Assembly (NCBI GenBank): GCA_033439795.1 | Contig: JAUTDP010000021.1 | Span: 1-64,000, forward strand | Direction: 5' to 3' | From: Sordaria brevicollis | Lineage: Eukaryota; Ascomycota; Sordariomycetes; Sordariales; Sordariaceae | DNA length: 64,000 nt | Shown here: piece by piece, positions 1 to 12,523 of the stretch | Layout of the letters: every line of letters begins with the position of its first letter | How positions within the stretch are numbered: the stretch's first letter is position 1 | Notes under the pieces: model-generated | Told to the model about the DNA's origin: nothing | What the model saw: only the letters and a program-made list of their open reading frames with translations | The model's database searches: none | Program-made: the position numbers and the translations under genes

Positions 1-259
1 AACCTTAGCTTCTGGTTAGTGGACTAAACCCAGCGACCGTTTAATAGGGTTTAATGAGGCTATTACGACCTAGCGACCGTTTAATGGGTACGCAGTCGTT
101 AACAACCTTTTATATATTATTAAATGGTTTAGTATAAAATTAGACCTTTATATTTAAATTTTAACCTTTTTACTCTTTTTCTCTTTAGTTTTAATTATTT
201 ATTTAAATTGTATATATTTGCTGTATTATGTTATTATACGCCTATATTGCAATTTAATA
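1..259 (+). repeat. 5' LTR, truncated by the window edge
   Basis: It aligns without gaps to 8054-8312 (constant offset 8053). The mismatches I see are all transitions (C/T or G/A), none are transversions. It is more AT-rich than the 3' LTR, so it was mutated further. Confidence 0.9.
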
Positions 260-3200
260 CTTAATTAAAATTAAATTACCTCCGTTTGGGAAGGTATATA
301 ATATCCTACTTCGACCTCGAGAATTAGAAAACCTAATAAGTCGCTTCGATAACTTTCTAATCCCGAAATCGCTTCGACGATTATTTTTACCCAAGAAAAG
401 AACGAACTTAATTATTATAATTGAACCCGAGTAGAATTTTAATTTTGGTTACCCCGATTTATTAAATACTTTTTCTACTAATTATAATAATATCGATTAC
501 TTTAATTCCTCTCTTAACGGTAATACGTCTTTTTAAACGGTCGAGGATTTTAACGTTGGAAACGATAATAGTAAGGAGGACTCGTTTAAAGGAGACTTTT
601 ATAATAAAGATTACGAAGATAATTAATTTTTAAAGGATTTATTATTATTTTTATACCTTTGCATTAATTAAAGAATATATTATTGTAATAAGTACGCGCT
701 TAAATTGTACCCGTTAAATAATCGCCCTAATTAAGACCGTTTACTTCCCTATAATATAATATTAATAAAGAAATATTAATAAAATTCTCCGCTAGGATAA
801 AGAATTTTTAATTATTAATTTTACGATAATTACCTATTTATAAATATTTTTTAAAGTTTAATTTACCGCTATACGCTTCTATTCTTTTACCGAATAATTT
901 AACCCTTCGTTTTTTTATTTTTTTACCGAATAATTTAACGTTTATTCCCTTAGACGGTTAAAATAATAAATAACGATAATTTAAACGGCCGCTATAAAAT
1001 AATAATTATACCCCGTTTAATTAGAAAAACCCGAATAATAATTATATTTAGTAGGATATTTAATAAAAAACCTAATGATTATTCTCGTTACCGTTTTATC
1101 CGGCCGCGGTTATTAAAGAAGAAAATATTTAATTTAATAAGGATAAGACCTTTTTTTTTAAAAATAAAATAAGGATTATACTAAAGCTTAATAAATAAAA
1201 TATCCTATTTAGAAGAATTATTTTAGATTACGATGCTATTTTCTAAATTTTTAATTTAACCCGTAATATTATTATCGGAGATAATTCGTAAATACGTTAT
1301 ATTTCTATTGAAATATAATAATTGAATAAAAAAATTATAAATATTAATATAAAGTAAATATCCCTAATAGTAATTAATTTTACCGGCTAACCCGAGTTAG
1401 AAATGTTAGAAAATAATTTACAATATTATATAGGAAATATTTATCCTAATATCGATTAACGCTACGCTTCTTTAAAGGTTAAAATTATATTAGAAGATAG
1501 AATAAAAAGGATATAGGAAATCGCCGATTAATTTAATAAAAATAGTAATTATATTTTTTACTTCCGATTTATTATTACCGTAGGTAATAAATCTTTATTT
1601 GTATACTTTTTTATAAATTTTATAATTTATAAAGATTTTATAATTATAATAAATAAAAAGTTTAATACTATATAAGAAAAGATTTATTATTGTAATTATA
1701 TTATAAAAGTATTAGTCGGATTAATTAAAAATATTTCGTAAACTTTATATAATATATAAGAATTTCTTAATAAAATAAATAATTAAATAATATATTTCGC
1801 TTAAAAAGTTAAAGAATTTAAAATAGTAATTAATTAATATATTACCGGCTAAAATAATAACCTAAAAGAACTTTAAAAAAAGTACGAAGAAATAGTTATA
1901 GAATATTTGTAATATTTATAGGAGAATTTAAATTTAGAAGCCTAATATGCGGTATTAAAATAATAATATAACGAATACCGCGCTTATATAGAAGAATTAC
2001 GTAATAAATTCACTATAGTTTATAAGGTTAATAATATCGGTTTAAAATATATGGAAACTTCGATTAAAATATTAGCCGAAACCCTTAAAAAGTATTATTA
2101 AAATAATTTAAATTAATTTAAATAAAATTACTAATAAAAAATAAATTAAATAGAAATAATATATTAAATAAAAATCAATTTCCTAAAAACGTAATTCGAA
2201 GGTTATTATAAAATATTTAAAATTATTACGGCTACGAAGGAGGAGTTAAATTAAATAATAATTAAAAAAAAGGTAACTTTTAAAAACGATTCTATTCCTA
2301 TAAATAATATTACTAATCGAAAAGGTAAAAGTAAAGCTAAAAGGACTCTTAGGTACGAAACTTCTTTAAAATTTTCGAAATTATTATTTAAAATTAGAAG
2401 GGGAAATTTAAATAATAGTAATAATAATAATAATAGTAAGAACGATTCCTTTTATAACCTTCCCCTTTTTAAAAGGAATAATTATAAAAAGCCCCGCAAT
2501 TAGAATATACCTTTTAATATTGAATATTAACCTTATTGTTACGGTAAAATTATTAAGATTAAAATCCCTTATTTTTCGAATTTATAAAAGGATAAAATGC
2601 CTTTTAATATATAATATTTCGCTATAATTAATAAATTACGTAATAATATTAATTATTTCGCTAACGAAGAAATAACCGCCGTAAAGATAATTTTTTAATT
2701 TTTAGGCTAAATAGCCGTATATATATACCCCTTTATCCGACCCGGACGTAATAATAATAAGGCCTATTTATTTACGGTCGAAGAAATTATAACCTATTTA
2801 TAAAATAATTATTATAATTTCGAAGTAAATGAATATATTCGTAATAAATACGAATTTTTTACTATATAAAACGGCGATTAATTTAGGGACTTTAAAGTAG
2901 AATTTACCCGTTTAACGGGGTATTATAATATCTTTAAAGAATAATAATTATTTAATATACGCTATAAAATTATTAAAAGATTATATACCTTCGCCGAAAT
3001 AATTTACTGTATTAATTATATTTACGAAAAGTACGTCGATTTATTATAAGGATTAAATAAAAGTTTCTATATTAATAAAAAGGCCGTTCTAGTCTCTAAA
3101 ATTGCGGGATTTAAGAAACTAACCAAAAATGTAAGTATACGTTTCGTTACCCCCCCGGGAAACCGCCCACCGATTTGTAATTATCTTTCGGGGTTATTTT

Positions 3201-4979
3201 TAATATATAAAAAGCTTATTAAAGAGGAAGTTATATAATTATATTAAGAGGGTAAATATTTTATTTACCGAGAAAAAGGATATATAAATCCTATTTACTT
3301 ATTAAAATTTTAATTAAATAAAGTATATTAAATTAAAATTAACGCTATTTATACGGATTTATTTAATAGGGAATTCGAATTGGAGGAAGACGAAGTTACT
3401 AAATAAGAATAAGAATAGGAGTAACCGGAATTGGATTATAATTCGGAAAATTAAACTGCCTAGGATAAGTTATTTCTTATTTAGGCGAAGTATTAGTATT
3501 ATTATTAATAATTAATAAGAAGAATAATAAGAAATTGAAAGAGTAAAGGATATTTAATATTATAAAATATTTAGGGAGGGGCTTAACTTTTATTATTAAA
3601 TATATTATAATTTAAAATAAATATTTTATTATTATTTATAACGTATTTATTAATACAGGAATTAACGTTTATATTCTAATAAGCGAAAAATTTATTATAA
3701 AATTAATAAAATTATTAAAATTAAAAATATTAAAGGCTATTAAAAAAGGATTAGTACGAAGTTATAGTAACGTACTACCCGATATTATCGGTTTAATTAT
3801 AGAAGTATTATTAAGGGTTTAAAAATATAAATTTTTAAACGAAACCCTTTTAATATTACCTAATATAAAGAAAGAAATAATTTTAAAGAAAATATAATTA
3901 ATTTACTATAGAACCCTATTCGATTATTTTAATAATTAATTTATTTTTTTTAAAGACCTTATTAAAATACTTTAAAATAAAGATATTAAAGTTAAGAAGC
4001 GACCTAAATTATTATACGACCCTGCCTTTTAAGACGATATATATCGAAAGGAATATTTAATAAATTTTGAAGATAAATAGCAAATTAATAGAATATTATT
4101 ATAAATACAGATATTTAAAATAAATTAGGTTACGAAGGAAATTCGTAAATTTAACGCTATTATTATAACGCTCTAAAATAAAACGGAGGAGATTAAAAAA
4201 GAAAAATTAAAAAAGGAAACGGATTTATAGGCTGTATAACGAATAATTATCCACTTAAAAAGGATAACGACGGAAATACCTTATACCCCGCAACGCAAAA
4301 ATCGCGAAACGTTTAAAACTATATTAAATAATATATAGAAACTTAAAGGCATATATATAATTAAATATCGTTACCGTAATAAAGAAGAATAAATAATAGG
4401 AATATATTAAATAAATTGGGAGTTATTTAATAGGATTAAATACGAATATATTTTAACGGCCGAATTCGCCGAATTTAAATTCGTTAAGAATTCCTATAAA
4501 TAAAGTAAAGATCTATTTCTATATTAGGATATTAAGGGTCTTTACCGTTTAGAAAGAGCTTTTATATAAATTAAACGAAAACCCTATAATTATATTTTAA
4601 TCGGAGCCGTAATTTTGGATTATTATATTAAAAAAGGAGAAATTATCGAAGAGATTAATTTATACGAAATTAATGGTATTATCGAAATCTATTAAATAGA
4701 ATTATTATTTAATAACGATAAAGACTACTATTAATTAATCGTAAATAAATTATTAAAACGATATTAGGATAAGATTTATATTTTTAGTAAAAAGGATTCC
4801 GATATATTACCCGATTTAAAAGATAAAATCAATTATAAAATTAAATTAAAAGAGGGTAAATTAACGAAGGACCTTGGATATAATTTATTATATAAAATAA
4901 TTTTGGAGGAATTGGAAGAATACCGATAATATATTACGGATAATTTATAAAAGGGATTTATCGAAGTTAATTCTACTTT

Positions 4980-5345
4980 ATAGGCCGCCCTAATCCTATT
5001 TATACTTAAAGTTAACGGAAGTCTACGTTTTTATATAAATTATAAAAAGCTTAACGCGATAATTAAGAAGGATTATTATCTCTTACCTTTAATTAAAAAA
5101 ACCCTAATACGAATTATTAAAGTAAAAATTTTTACTAAGATTAATATTAAATAAATATTCTATTATATTAAAATATATTTTAATTACGAAGACTTTATAA
5201 CGTTCTAAATTCGGTATAGTACGTATAAATATAAAGTATTACTTTTCGGGTTAATTAAAGGACTATCTTCGTTTTAACGGTTTATTAACGACGTTTTAAT
5301 AAATTATTTAAATAATTTTTATAGCGTTTATATTAATAATATTTT
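4980..5345 (+). pseudogene. Reverse transcriptase core of the Gypsy element, RIP-inactivated
   Basis: Plus-strand translation shows the usual Gypsy RT succession: a YKKLNAI-type block near 5041, a FTKINIK block near 5138, a FGL-KG block near 5245, then the catalytic box. The family's catalytic Y-I-D-D is here Tyr-Ile-Asn-Asn at 5329-5340 (TAT ATT AAT AAT). Both Asp codons have become Asn by G-to-A in a TpG context, exactly what RIP does on the opposite strand. Several Gln/Trp positions are stops. RNase H should follow but I could not delimit it. Confidence 0.85.
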
Positions 5346-6559
5346 AATTTTTTCGGAAATTTAGGAGGAATATAATATTTACGTCGATAAGGTGCTATCC
5401 CGATTAGAGAAAGCCGGTTTGTAGGCCGATATTAAAAAATACGAATTTAGTATTATTAAAATTAAATTTTTAGGATTTATTATTAATATTAATAGTATTT
5501 CGGTTAACCTAAAAAAGGTTTAAACTATTTAAAATTAAAAAATGCTATATATAATTAAAGGGGTATAGGCCTTTTTAAGATTCTATAACTTCTATTATAA
5601 ATTTATAAAGGATTATAATTGTAAAGTTAAGCCTTTAACGAATTTTACGAAGAAAGATTAACTTTTTAAATAAAACGAGTAATATAAGGAGGCGTTTTAA
5701 ACCTTTAAGAACGTACTTTTTAATGCCTTACTTTTAGTTTACTTTAATTATAAAAAGGAAATTCGTATTAAAATGGATATTAGCGACGGAATATATATTA
5801 GAGTAATAAATTAATATTAAGAGGAGGATAATAAATAGTACCCGGTAATTTTCTATTCGGAATCGATAAATATAACGGAATTAAATTACCCTATTTATAA
5901 TAAAGAATTATTAATAATTATAAAAGGATTGGATTAATAATAACCGGAATTTAAAGGAATAAAACCGTTTTTCATTTATATAAATTATTAAATATTAAAA
6001 TACTTTAGGGAAAAAAGAGTATTAAATAAAAGATAAATGTAATAATTAAAAACGTTATTGGAATACTAATTTAGGATAATATATAAATCAAAGAAGGATA
6101 ATATTATTGTCGACGTTTTATTGAAAAAATTAGAGGATTTAAAGATTATAAAGGTTAAAAAGGAGGATTAATTTACGTTAAAGATATTAAAATAAAATAA
6201 AGATAAATTCTTTACGTTTATTAGTAATAAATTATTTATAGAGGAACCCGTAATTAATTTATATAGATATTTAGGTGTAGGTAACGATTTAGAGGTATTA
6301 ATAATAGTTATAAAAATTAATTACAATTTAATTAACGAATTAATTAAAATTAACTAATTTACGGATTCGCTATCGATTTGGAGGGAAATAATTAAAAAGG
6401 AAGATTTTAAATTTAAAAACTATAACGGACTATTATTATAGGGGAATAAACTAATCGTATTAGAAGATAATAATTTACGTATTAAATTAATTAAAGCAAT
6501 TTATTATTTAATTATAATAATATATCCGGGACGTTCGAAAATTAAAAGGATAATATATA

Positions 6560-7120
6560 ATCGATATTGGTAGCCTAATTTAACCGCCGATATATATTAT
6601 TATATTAATAATTATTAGATTTATAAATTATCGAAGGCCCTACGTAATAAGACCCCGGGTTTATTATATTTAGTATTATTATTAAAGGATTACCGATTAT
6701 TTACCGCCCTAGTAATCGATTTCAAATTAATGCTATTAGACCGTTATAGGTTCGATATATTAATAATAATAATAAATAGGTTTACGAAGGTAAATTGGAG
6801 CGTATTGTATAAATAATTTATAATTACTTAGGATATAATTCTATTATTCTATTAAAGACTATATAAATTATATAAATTACTATTGGAAGTAATTAGCGAT
6901 TATAAACCCTAATTTATATTATAAATAATATAAGAATTATTTACTCTATTGGGTATTAAGTAGAAATTAATTACGTTGGGATATTTATAAATAGTTAAGT
7001 AAGTCGAGAATTTATACTAATATATTAATTAACGTTTATAGCTTTATATTAATTATAATTAGGACGATTAATTAGAATATATATTAACCTTTAATATTAT
7101 TTAAATTAATTTACCGTATA
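6560..7120 (+). pseudogene. Integrase region of the Gypsy element, RIP-inactivated
   Basis: The translation resembles an integrase. A zinc-binding-like start has its Cys/His codons changed to Tyr (near 6590-6640). A KTPGLL stretch follows near 6650, then a VIDFK block near 6715 that corresponds to the first catalytic Asp. An ISDYKPQF block near 6893 corresponds to the second Asp region, and a LGIK block lies near 6950. Stops interrupt all frames. Its position downstream of RT supports Ty3/Gypsy rather than Ty1/Copia. Confidence 0.8.
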
Positions 7121-7969
7121 ATAATTTAAGTAGACTATCCCTACGCGAAGTAATTACGGGTTATATTATATTTAGTATTTTAAATTAAAAAATACGAAAT
7201 AATCCGAAATTACCGAGGAAAGAAATAAACCAATAGGAGGCTTATTAATTAATAAAATAAATAAAAAAATATTATTAAATCGTAAGGGAAAATATCGAAA
7301 AAATGTAATAATAATAAATAATACAAATTAATAAATATTATAAAGAATTAGATTTCGGAATCGGGGATTGCATTTTTATTATTAAGAAGGGATAAAGTAT
7401 TAACCGCCCTAATAATAAATTCGATTATAAATTAATAAGAATACTCTACTTAATTAAGGTTATAAAAGGATATTTATATAAATTTAAAATTTTAGAGGGA
7501 TAAAGAGGAATTATAATTTATTATACAAATCGGTTACATTTATACCCGAATAATCTATTATTAGGATAAAGAAACGAAAACCTATTAGGTAAAATAATTA
7601 AGGATAAGGAAGAATAGGAGGTTAAAAGAATAATCTTATCGAAAGTAGTAAAGGGGAAGTTAAAATATTAAATAGAATAGAAAGGATAGGATCCCGATTT
7701 AAAGTTCTAATTAGCGGATAATTTTAAGAATTTAGTAGAATTATTACGAAATTACTATAAAGATAATAAAAAAATACCTAAACCGCTAAAGAAGTTAGAA
7801 GAATAGTTAATAGGAAATAAAGAGCCGTATAAGGAGGATAAAAAGCTAAAAGAAGGATTAAGGGTTAATTTAAGGAGGAGAGTAATAATAAAAAAATAAA
7901 GAAATAAAATATATAGAATAAAAGGAATAATCAAAATTCTAAGGCTAAGCCTTAACCCGGAGGGGGGGG

Positions 7970-8312
7970 TAGTATAATAATATAAGTTTAGCGATTATAG
8001 TGCCGGGTCCCTATAATTAAAGTATTAGGACGTACGAACTATTCGTTATATTAAACCTTAGTTTCTAATTGGTAGACCAGACTTAGCGACCGTTCAATAG
8101 GGTTTAATGAAATTATTACGACCTAGCGACCGTTTAATAGGTACGTAGTCGCTAATAACTTTTTATATATTACTAGGTGGTTTGGTATAAGATTAAACTT
8201 CCACACTTAGATTCTAACCTTTCTACTCTTCCTCTCTTTAACTTTAATTATCTATTTGAATTGTATATATTTGCCGTGCTACGTCATTACACGCCCATAT
8301 TACAGTCTGACA
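7970..8312 (+). repeat. 3' LTR
   Basis: It starts directly after the G-run of the polypurine tract and ends at the position corresponding to the end of the 5' LTR (TGACA at 8308-8312 against TAATA at 255-259). The length is about 343 bp. The start is inferred from the purine tract because the matching part of the 5' LTR is off-window. Confidence 0.75.
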
Positions 8313-10300
8313 GCTATATTTATTCGCTAAATCTCTTTTAAACCTTCTTTTATATCGAATAACGCTTTAACGGCTATTTTGGCATTTAAAACTTCCTTTA
8401 TATATATTCTATCCCTTATAATAATATAGCGCTACGGGTTTTATTTTTATACTTCTACTTCGATATAGCGAATTTATAACTTTTACTAATCGAATATTAT
8501 TTATTAGCTATTGATAGAAACCTTTAACGCTACCTTAACGTTATCGACGCTCCTTTTTAATAGGGAGTTAGCGATATTAAAGCGCTTTTAAATAGTTGGC
8601 GATTCGAAGGTATAAAGTATTTTATATAGCGTAATAGCTTCGAGGCATTTTAGAAATAAGGGTTCCTATCGTACTTTTATAAATTCTTGTAATTAATTAA
8701 GGGGGATATTTATAATAATTTACGTATTAATTTAATAATTTATATAATAATTTATTTAACGTTTTATATATTAGGTTTAAACGGCCAAAGCCCTATTTTT
8801 TCTTATCTTTTATATATATTACTACGTATAAATTTAGCCTCTTTAACCTTCTTCCAATTATTTAAAAAAACCGTATAATTGATTATTATAGTACCGTTAG
8901 CAATTTCGTTTATTAAGGCTTTCTAATAAGCCTTTTTTATCGCCTAATATATATTAATATTTAAGGGTTGAAGGATATAACTAGTATAAGAGGGTAATAT
9001 AATAGGTATAATATCGAAGGCGTTATAATATTGTAAGATATTGAGATCCTTATAAGCTTTAAACCTATTTATAAATAATACCCTATATACCCTCGGTTTA
9101 GTAATAGAAGCAAAATTCACGGTAGCGTTATTTTTAAACTTTAATTTCTCGAAGGGAGGAAGGTAATTTAATAATAGGCTAAATTAATCGTCGATTATAT
9201 AATTATCGAAGGAGGGGGAGAGTTTAAAGGAGTGTTTATTAAAATGCTTAACTTATTATATAGTTCGATATACGTTGTTATATCCAATTATAATATTAAT
9301 TATTACTATATTTAAATTAATTTTATAGTTGGTTTATACGTTCTTTTATACTTATTTATTAAATTTATTAGATATAAATTAACGTTGATTGAGCTTAAAA
9401 AAATAGGTTTGAGTTTTACTATAATTTAAATTTTAAATATTAAGAAGGATGGGATATTTTTTATTACAATAAATATAGTATCGATAGTAATAAGATTTTC
9501 TTTATTACTAGGATTAAAAATAACCCTTCTTATACGTGCTTTATTCTTTACCGATAATACTTATTACTATATTAATTAGTAAAGAAATTGTACCAAAATA
9601 ATATAGAGGATATAATTAATAAAAAATACTTTTATAATTCCCTTAATCTCCCTTACTTAAAAGGGAAATTTATTTATATTCTAAATATTCTCTTCTTTAA
9701 TATTAAAGCTAATATAAATAGCTTTAACCTCTTTAAACTAATCTTTAAGGGAGTCTAACTAACCTTTTACGTTTATATATTTTATATCCTTGAAATTAGC
9801 CGCTTTAAATTCGAATTTTAAATATTATTTCTACTATTTAATTACCTATTATCTATATAATTAAATAAATAGAGGAATTGGTCGTTAATCCTTTAATTAA
9901 TTAATTAATTTAATTAAGGAAGTATTAATTATAAGGAAGTGGCTACGGTTAATTATTTAGACTATAATATTGAATATTTTATCCTCCCCTACAATTAACG
10001 CTAATAATCGATAAGTATTAACGCTAATTAATAAAACTTTATTCTCTTTAATAAATATTACGTATTTCTTAATAATAGCTTTACTAATTTTAAATAATTC
10101 GCTAGCGGTCTTATATATAATTCTCCCCTTATTTCTAATTTTGGTATTAGCCTTCGTTCGAAACGTAGTAGATCGGGTTACGGTCGCGGTTTAACCTATA
10201 AAAAAATGCTGAGCCGCTTTCTCTATACGGGATGCAACCTCTAGATTAAAGATAAGTATAGTAAAAGTATATACAATCGATAGAATTCGACGAAACGAAT
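8313..10300 (-). mobile_element. pogo/Fot1-type (Tc1/mariner superfamily) transposase relic, RIP-degraded
   Basis: The minus strand between about 9069 and 8700 reads in one frame with only a few stops. It resembles the C-terminal half of DDE_1 transposases of the pogo/Fot1 group: NRFKAY, then IIPIILPSYTSYILQPLNI (the Leu-Pro-x-x-Ser ... Leu-Gln-Pro-Leu-Asp box, here LQPLNI near 8955-8975), then NWKKVKEAKF, then EKIGLWPFKP. Two stops fall where Trp or Gln is expected and the box Asp is Asn, both consistent with RIP. The N-terminal half probably extends toward 10,200. The ends are uncertain: I saw only a weak TTTATTCG match between the margins. Nested insertion or simple adjacency to the LTR element cannot be separated. 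Confidence 0.7.
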
Positions 10301-11427
10301 AAAATGAGGTTATTTATAAAAAATTTGATGAAGATTTGGTAGAGTTGTTGTTGTGTATAGATTCTGGAGCGTTATAGAGCTTGCGCGTTACAGGTAAAAC
10401 TCCCGACTCTCAGAGGGACGAGGAGAGGAGGTTGGCTTGGCTGGAAGCGGGCCCCCAAAGGTAGGCCCCACACGGCCCATGGTCTGTGCAACCTAACCGA
10501 CGAGTATTCCACCAATTTTTATACAACAAACTGGTATCAATCCAATGCGTTTTCCCTAGTGCGTACACTCTCTCAAATTTTTTCCATTAAATGTGGTTGT
10601 CGCGGCGTTTTTCTGTGAGCTTTTGCAGGCCCCTGTCACAAGAGTCGCGCTAACAAACTTTCAAGGGGTGATGTGTAGTCGATGAAATCCAAGGGTCGTT
10701 GCCAGGGCCTATGAGGCTCGAATCCAGGGGTTGGGGCCAAACGCTATGGTGGCAGCCAAGGACTACCCTGAGATGAACGGGGTGTCTGTGCGGGCGAATC
10801 AGAGGGGGAAGGCCCCTTGTTTCAGGCACCGTAGGGAACTGGGCTCATTTGAATATAGTGACATCGTGGTTCTGGACTCCTGGACGAGATTATTAGCAGG
10901 TTGGTTTATAGATGAGGATTTGTTGATGTCGTGATGTTTGGATACCCCCTCTGTTGTCGGGGGAACAACATGTTGATGGCAGTGAAAGAAGCCATGAGCA
11001 CCCTTTTGTGAAGGCTCTGTGGGGGCCGTAAAGCAACAAAGTGATGCCGTGATCGGAAAATAATTATTGAGATAAGAAACAATCTAGAAAGTAGGAAGTC
11101 CAATTGGGCTGGAATTGAACCTTCACTATTTGAGCGATGACATGTAATCGAACGAAAAGAAAAGAAAGTGAGAAGTTGAAGCTGTCCAGCAATTGAGAGC
11201 AGATGTTCAGGCACCAACAGCGTTATCGATAGCTGACCCGCGGGGCTGCACTAACAATTTCCTAGGCCGCCATTGTTGCCTGCCGGGACCTCTTGGCATT
11301 GACGAAGCCCAACCACAAACGTTCATCGTCAGCTTCCTCAACTTCCTCACTTCAACCCAACCTCCAAATCGCGCGATCACCAGAAACTTGTATCTTTCCT
11401 CCTCGAAAAAGACACTATAACAAAGCT
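10301..11427. other. Transition from AT-rich block to gene-bearing DNA, no gene seen
   Basis: Base composition returns to normal by about 10,340. Short reading frames are present (for example 10731-10934) but have no intron signals, no recognisable motif and no support. The last 100 bp or so upstream of 11428 are C/T-rich and A-rich and probably form the leader of the Nudix gene. Confidence 0.6.
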
Positions 11428-12129
11428 ATGGCCCCCCTCCCTCGCCCTCCACCCCCCTCCGGCTTCCCCTTCCTCACCTCCCCCTCCGCCACCCACCTCT
11501 CCCACCCCCCCTCCCACTTCCTCTCCCTGCCCCTCAAGGGATCCATCCGTCCACAAGGTCTCGCCGGCGGCGCCCTAATCTTTTCCACCTCCTCCCCCGA
11601 CTCTATCGACCGCATCTTACTTCTCCAACGCGCCCCACACGACTCCATGCCCTTACGCTGGGAAATTCCCGGCGGGGCCATCGACCCCGACGATGAGACT
11701 TTCCTGCACGGTGTAGCGAGAGAAATGTGGGAGGAGGCTGGCCTTATGCCGAAAAGGATGGTTTGTCAGGTTGGAAGTGACGAGAAGCCGCAGGTTTTTT
11801 TGACGAGGAGTGGGAAGGTGGTGTTGAAGGTTAGTGTGGAGGTTGAGGTTGATGAGGCGTCTGGGACCAAGGAACAAGAGGACGGAGAGGTGGAGGGCAA
11901 GTGGAAAGGATTGCCCAAGGTGGTGATTGATCCGAATGAACATGTGAGGTTTGTGTGGGCTACTGAGGAGGAATGTAGGGCGGGGGTTATGGTGATTGAG
12001 ATTGACGGGGGTGAAAGGGAGGAGTTGAAGTTGACGTTTACTACGAGGGATCAGAGGGAGACGATTTTGGAGGGGTTTGAGATTAGGAGGAGGAGAAAGG
12101 TGGAGGGCAGGGATGTGGAGGAGGCTTGA
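11428..12129 (+). CDS. Nudix hydrolase
   Basis: A single-exon gene of 233 residues. Nudix enzymes hydrolyse nucleoside diphosphates linked to another moiety, with Mg2+ bound by the Nudix box. The box is visible at residues 82-106: G-G-A-I-D-P-D-D-E, seven residues, then R-E-M-W-E-E-A-G-L. One feature is off-consensus: the first part has six rather than five residues between Gly83 and Glu90, while the metal-binding REMWEE core is intact. The frame is open upstream to 11293, but that codon is TTG. The first ATG, at 11428, has G at -3 and +4 and is taken as the start. The N-terminus is Pro/Ser-rich and the C-terminus charged (ERxE, RRRRK). The substrate cannot be inferred. P1 follows on the same strand 394 bp downstream. 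Confidence 0.85.
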   Translation: MAPLPRPPPPSGFPFLTSPSATHLSHPPSHFLSLPLKGSIRPQGLAGGALIFSTSSPDSIDRILLLQRAPHDSMPLRWEIPGGAIDPDDETFLHGVAREMWEEAGLMPKRMVCQVGSDEKPQVFLTRSGKVVLKVSVEVEVDEASGTKEQEDGEVEGKWKGLPKVVIDPNEHVRFVWATEEECRAGVMVIEIDGGEREELKLTFTTRDQRETILEGFEIRRRRKVEGRDVEEA

Positions 12130-12437
12130 GTTGGTGATGTGAGGCATCAAGATACTCAAATTCTCACGCTGAACAACGACTTATCAACCGCCACTGGAGA
12201 AGACTGGAACTGTCGCTTCTGGGAATGAGACATTACCGGCGCTTCCTATCGTTGGACCACGCATAACTACTTCACTGGAACCTATGGCGAAGAACTTGGT
12301 TATGATCAATTACACAAGCGGCCAGCTTTGCGTGGAAAAGACGACTGCCATTCACCCTGCTCGAGAGCTTGCCATCATGGGCGATTACTCGAGCTTCGGT
12401 GACGAGTGGTATCACAAATGCCGAGCCACTTTCTCAG

Positions 12438-12445
12438 CATAAATA
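12438..12445 (+). promoter_or_regulatory. Possible TATA element of P1
   Basis: CATAAATA lies about 80 bp upstream of the P1 start codon, in a C/A-rich leader. The assignment is by sequence and position only. Confidence 0.35.
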
Positions 12446-12523
12446 TCTGCCAGCAACAGCTCAACTCCCTCTGTATTCCCCGATCAACGAATATTTTACG
12501 ACTACCCATCGAAGACATCCACC

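Larger units (their letters stand above)
1..8312 (+). mobile_element. Ty3/Gypsy LTR retrotransposon, RIP-degraded, left end cut by the window
   Basis: Positions 1-259 match 8054-8312 base for base without gaps, so these are the two LTRs of one element; the first 84 bp or so of the 5' LTR lie outside the window. A purine tract (AACCCGGAGGGGGGGG, 7954-7969) precedes the 3' LTR, as a polypurine tract should. Plus-strand translation gives gag-like, then protease/RT/RNase H-like, then integrase-like segments, which is the Ty3/Gypsy order (RT before integrase). Every frame is broken by many TAA/TAG stops, and CpA dinucleotides are nearly absent. The copy is dead. The family assignment comes from recognisable RT and integrase motifs described in separate entries. 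Confidence 0.9.

Noticed and set aside
11293..11427. N-terminal extension of the Nudix frame
   Set aside because: The upstream start would be TTG. The first ATG is at 11428 in a good context, and the 5' stretch is leader-like.
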